In this document: one piece after another, positions 60,974-64,000 of the stretch
Layout of the letters: the number at the start of each line of letters is the position of its first letter
Numbering within the stretch: position 1 is the stretch's first letter
NCBI GenBank assembly: GCA_019119395.1
Contig: DWXC01000033.1
Location: forward strand, 49,854-113,853
Source: Candidatus Borkfalkia stercoripullorum
Lineage (GTDB): Bacteria; Bacillota; Clostridia; Christensenellales; Borkfalkiaceae
Length of the DNA: 64,000 nt
Direction: 5' to 3'
Notes under the pieces: model-generated
Seen by the model: the letters and a program-made list of their open reading frames with translations, nothing else
Told to the model about the DNA's origin: nothing
The model's database searches: none
Translations under genes and position numbers: made by a program

Positions 60974-62140
60974 ATGGTCATTGTTCAGGAAGTAAAGACC
61001 AAAAAAGGGATGCGCAAATTTGCGGATTACCCTTTCCGTCTCTATAAAAACTGCCCTTATTATATCCCTTCTTTCCGTTCGGACGAAGAGAACATCGCCG
61101 ACCCGAAGAAAAACCCCAATCTGGAGGACAGCGAGATCCGCTGCTTTTTCGCCTATAAGGACGGGAAGCTTGCGGGGCGCATCGCGGGGATCGTCCAAAA
61201 AAAGTACAACCGCGTTTCGGGCAGGAAGTGCGTCCGCTTTTCGCGTTTCGACTGCATCGACGACGAGGAAGTCGCCGCCGCGCTCTTCAAAGCGGTGGAA
61301 GATTTCGGACGGGAAAAGGGCATGGATACGATCCACGGCCCGTGGGGGTTCAACGATCAGGACAGGGAAGGGCTCCTGACTTTCGGCTTCGACCGCCGCG
61401 CTACATATTGCACCAACTATAATTATCCGTATTACGAAAAGTTGGTCAGATCGCAGGGATTTACGGACGAAAGCGAATGGCTGGAATACGATTTCACGAT
61501 CCCCGACAAGGTGGACGAGCGCATCGCGCGCATCGCCGAGAGGCTGAAAGACAAGTTCAGGGTGCGCGAAGTCGCCGACGACGGCCCCATGCGCAAACTC
61601 ATCAAAATTTACGGCAGAAGGGCGATCGCCCTCGTGAACGAGGCATATGCCTCCCTCGACTGCTATGTCGCGGTCGAGGGGAAAGCCGTCGACGGCATAC
61701 TCGCCCAGTTTGCCACCGTCATCAACACCCGCTATTTTTCGCTGTTGGTCAACGATAAGGACGAAGTCGTCGGCATGGCGGTCATGCTCCCGTCCCTGTG
61801 CGAGGCGATCAGAAAGAGCGACGGGCGCCTGTTTCCGTTCGGGTTTATCCGCGTGCTGAAAGCGATCAAACATCCGAAGGAATTGGAAATGGCTCTCATC
61901 GCCGTCCGCCCCGATTATCAGAAGACGGGCATCAATTCCCTCATGATCTCCCGCATCATGAAAAACCTGATCGAGGACAAGATCGAAAAGGTGGAATCCA
62001 ATCCCGAGCTGGTCTCCAACACGGCGGTGCAGTCGCAGTGGAGTTCGATGGAAAAGAACGTCATCAAAAGAAGGAAATGCTTCACAAAGAGCATCGCCGA
62101 AAGCGCCGCCGAAAAGGAAGCGGCGGCGACAAAAGCATAA
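60974..62140 (+). CDS. GNAT-like N-acyltransferase superfamily protein
   Basis: A 388-residue cytosolic protein with N- and C-terminal GNAT-like halves. Seen: a beta-strand/loop CFFAYKDGKLAGRIAGIVQKK (about 57-77), HGPWGFNDQDREGLL (about 119-133), and near the C-terminus MALIAVRPDYQKTGINSLMI (about 306-325), a plausible acetyl-CoA loop. SNPELVSNTAVQSQW (about 341-355) is characteristic of this widespread but uncharacterised family. The ATG at 60974 has GTGAGGTC. A terminator follows. The acceptor is unknown. Confidence 0.83.
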   Translation: MVIVQEVKTKKGMRKFADYPFRLYKNCPYYIPSFRSDEENIADPKKNPNLEDSEIRCFFAYKDGKLAGRIAGIVQKKYNRVSGRKCVRFSRFDCIDDEEVAAALFKAVEDFGREKGMDTIHGPWGFNDQDREGLLTFGFDRRATYCTNYNYPYYEKLVRSQGFTDESEWLEYDFTIPDKVDERIARIAERLKDKFRVREVADDGPMRKLIKIYGRRAIALVNEAYASLDCYVAVEGKAVDGILAQFATVINTRYFSLLVNDKDEVVGMAVMLPSLCEAIRKSDGRLFPFGFIRVLKAIKHPKELEMALIAVRPDYQKTGINSLMISRIMKNLIEDKIEKVESNPELVSNTAVQSQWSSMEKNVIKRRKCFTKSIAESAAEKEAAATKA

Positions 62141-62158
62141 CGGGCGATGAACGGCAAA

Positions 62159-62185
62159 GGCAGGGCTTTCGGCTCTGCCTTTTTT
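62159..62185 (+). terminator. terminator of the GNAT-like gene
   Basis: GGCAGGGC (62159-62166) and GCTCTGCC (62172-62179) with one G-T pair, then six T residues. Confidence 0.88.
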
Positions 62186-62208
62186 GCTGCGGGAGAAATG
62201 TTTCACGG

Positions 62209-62236
62209 AAAAAACGGCTTATTTGCCGTTTTTTTC
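62209..62236 (+). terminator. second terminator hairpin before asnS
   Basis: AAAAAACGGC (62209-62218) and GCCGTTTTTT (62225-62234), loop of 6. Confidence 0.7.
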
Positions 62237-62253
62237 TTTTCGACAAAATATAC

Positions 62254-62282
62254 TTGATATTTTCGTGCGGATTTGGTACAAT
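62254..62282 (+). promoter_or_regulatory. promoter of asnS
   Basis: TTGATA at 62254-62259, 17-bp spacer, TACAAT at 62277-62282. The leader is short, with no T-box. Confidence 0.75.
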
Positions 62283-62330
62283 AAGACGAAACAAAACGGT
62301 CGGAAAAACCGATTTTCCGGAGATACAGAG

Positions 62331-63713
62331 ATGAGAAGGACTACGATCAAAAAACTTTACGGCGCGCCCGAAAGTTTCGGCGGCAAAAAGGCCGTCGTTG
62401 CGGGCTGGGTGAGGACGCTGCGCGACGGCAAGGCGTTCGGTTTTATCGAACTCAACGACGGGAGTTGCTTCAAAAACGTACAGGTCGTTTTCGAGCGCGA
62501 AAGCCTCGCCAATTACGACGAGATCGCCCGCCAGAACGTGGGCGCGAGCCTCGTCGTCGAGGGTACGCTCGTCTTAACGCCCGAAAACAAGCAGCCGTTC
62601 GAGATCAAGGCGGAAAAAATTTCCGTCATGGGCACTTCTTCGCCCGATTACCCGTTGCAGAAAAAGCGGCACTCCCTCGAATTTCTGCGCGAGATCGCCT
62701 ATCTCCGCCCGCGCACGAACACCTTCAACGCGGTGTTCCGCATCCGCAGCGAGGCGGCGTTCGCCATCCATAAATTTTTCCACGACAGGGGTTTCGTGTA
62801 CGTGCACACGCCGATCATTACGGGCAGCGACTGCGAGGGCGCGGGCGCGATGTTCCAGGTGACCACCCTCGAAATGGACAAGATCAAGGGCGGCGTGGAC
62901 TATAAAAAGGACTTTTTCGGCAAGAGGGCGGCGCTCACCGTTTCGGGACAGCTCAATGCGGAGACGTTCGCCATGGCGTTTTCCGACGTGTACACCTTCG
63001 GCCCGACCTTCCGCGCCGAGCGTTCCAACACCACCCGCCACGCGGCGGAGTTCTGGATGATCGAGCCGGAAATGTCTTTCTGCGACCTCGAAGGGGATAT
63101 GGACGTCGCCGAGGCGATGGTCAAGGCGATCATCCGCCACGTCATGGAAGCCTGCCCCGCGGAGCTTGAATTTTTGAACAACTTTGTGGACAAGGGGCTG
63201 ATCGAGCGGCTGAAAAACGTGTCGGAAAACGAGTTCGTCCGCCTTACCTATACAAAAGCGATCGAAATTTTGGAAAAGGTCAAAGACAGGTTCGAGTTCC
63301 CCGTATATTGGGGGTGCGACCTGCAGAGCGAACACGAACGTTACCTGACCGAGCAAGTGTATAAAAAGCCGGTGTTCCTCACCGATTACCCGAAGGAGAT
63401 CAAGGCGTTCTACATGCGCCTGAACGACGACGGAAAAACGGTTGCGGCGGCAGATCTTCTGGTGCCCGCGATCGGCGAACTCATCGGCGGTTCGCAGAGG
63501 GAGGAGCGAGAAGACGTGCTGCTTGCCCGCATGAAAGAGATGCACTTAAAGCCCGAAGATTACGACTGGTATCTCAACCTGCGCAAATACGGCGGCACGG
63601 TGCATTCGGGCTTCGGGCTCGGCTTCGAGCGGATGATCATGTATCTTACGGGCATTTCCAACATCCGCGACGTTCTTCCCTTCCCGAGAACGGTGGGGAA
63701 TTTGGAATACTGA
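62331..63713 (+). CDS. asnS: asparaginyl-tRNA synthetase
   Basis: A 460-residue class IIb synthetase. The N-terminal OB-fold anticodon domain (about 15-105) has [24 protein letters not shown]. Motif 2 is [22 protein letters not shown] and motif 3 is [15 protein letters not shown] near the C-terminus. It binds tRNA-Asn and makes Asn-tRNA directly. The ATG at 62331 follows CCGGAGAT; the open frame upstream includes the promoter and terminator and is not coding. Confidence 0.96.
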   Translation: MRRTTIKKLYGAPESFGGKKAVVAGWVRTLRDGKAFGFIELNDGSCFKNVQVVFERESLANYDEIARQNVGASLVVEGTLVLTPENKQPFEIKAEKISVMGTSSPDYPLQKKRHSLEFLREIAYLRPRTNTFNAVFRIRSEAAFAIHKFFHDRGFVYVHTPIITGSDCEGAGAMFQVTTLEMDKIKGGVDYKKDFFGKRAALTVSGQLNAETFAMAFSDVYTFGPTFRAERSNTTRHAAEFWMIEPEMSFCDLEGDMDVAEAMVKAIIRHVMEACPAELEFLNNFVDKGLIERLKNVSENEFVRLTYTKAIEILEKVKDRFEFPVYWGCDLQSEHERYLTEQVYKKPVFLTDYPKEIKAFYMRLNDDGKTVAAADLLVPAIGELIGGSQREEREDVLLARMKEMHLKPEDYDWYLNLRKYGGTVHSGFGLGFERMIMYLTGISNIRDVLPFPRTVGNLEY

Positions 63714-63763
63714 AAAACTCACACGTTTCTCGGCAAGCTGATGCCTGCGAAACGTCGTGATTT

Positions 63764-63795
63764 GAGGGGAAACCCGAGCGGTTTTCCCCTCTTTG
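63764..63795 (+). terminator. terminator of asnS
   Basis: GAGGGGAAA-CC (63764-63774) and GG-TTTTCCCCTC (63780-63791), then TTTG. It also forms the left end of the second structured repeat. Confidence 0.7.
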
Positions 63796-64000
63796 CGGCA
63801 CTTTTAAGGGCACGCAAACTATACAGTGCCGCAAATTCACCCTTCCCGTAAGGCAAGGCATTGCCAAATAGGGGTGCGCTGCGGAAAATTGCGATTTCCC
63901 TTGCGCGATTTATTATTTAAATAATTAAAGGCGCGTTTGAAAACCACGCTTTTCAAAAAGCGCACTCAATTTGCCGCATACTTGCGGTCTCAACGGGTGA
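63796..64000 (-). repeat. structured intergenic repeat, copy 2 (runs off the window)
   Basis: The last 71 bases (63930-64000) are the inverted counterpart of 13981-14051 (62 of 71 identical, no gaps). The left part, around 63798-63846 (CTTTTAAGGGCACGC, then ATTCACCC), is a diverged direct copy of 13945-13986. The middle (63847-63929) is unique to this copy and includes an AT-rich patch. The edge of the element is not visible. Confidence 0.75.

Overview
The window looks like part of a chromosome from an anaerobic, spore-forming (or recently spore-forming) Clostridia-type Firmicute, probably an uncultured gut lineage. Support comes from the sporulation-linked genes (veg, a SPOCS/DUF3794-LysM protein, bofA, spmA-spmB, and a spoIVFA-like/spoIVFB pair), Rex with a bifunctional AdhE, Gram-positive style lipoproteins, SepF-YggS, and many consensus sigma-A promoters with 17-bp spacing. 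DNA is GC-rich (estimated mid-50s percent by eye) with AT-rich promoters. No rRNA, tRNA, CRISPR array, transposase or prophage was seen. Species assignment is inference.

Layout. 0-10 kb: the end of rplM, rpsI, a large membrane-anchored lipoprotein, a zinc-ribbon protein with a poly-acidic tail, the conserved veg / SPOCS-LysM / ispE cluster, and a GT2 glycosyltransferase. 9.7-14.5 kb: rex-adhE-kinase-like operon under a palindrome-rich promoter, an intergenic structured repeat, then bofA. 14.7-20 kb: an EF-G-like GTPase, tcdA, metG and a small XRE regulator. 20-27 kb: spmAB, two candidate short transcripts, a lipoprotein, and the metF / reactivation protein / metH operon on the minus strand. 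27-34 kb: spoIVFA-like, spoIVFB, RNase G, ogt, a divergent XRE/small-protein pair, sepF-yggS and an orphan AT-rich gene. 33.7-39.9 kb: leuC-leuD-two membrane proteins-leuB on the minus strand, divergent from a LysR regulator with overlapping promoters, then a SIS-domain isomerase flanked by repeats containing DnaA-box-like 9-mers.

40-54.5 kb is the most distinctive region: an apparent 14-kb operon (giant duplicated lipoprotein, solute-binding protein fused to InlB-type repeats, GH97 glycosidase, second solute-binding protein, two permeases, an ATPase with a large insertion, LacI regulator). No terminator-like hairpin with a T-run was seen between its genes. Its only strong promoter has nine consecutive G residues between the -35 and -10 boxes, next to a perfect 16-bp palindrome. 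This suggests a carbohydrate uptake system whose expression could be phase-variable. Downstream lie a broken GH78/phosphodiester-glycosidase patch and an intact GH78 rhamnosidase, so rhamnose-containing glycans are plausible substrates. The window ends with a VanW protein, a GNAT-like protein, asnS and a second copy of the structured repeat seen near 14 kb.
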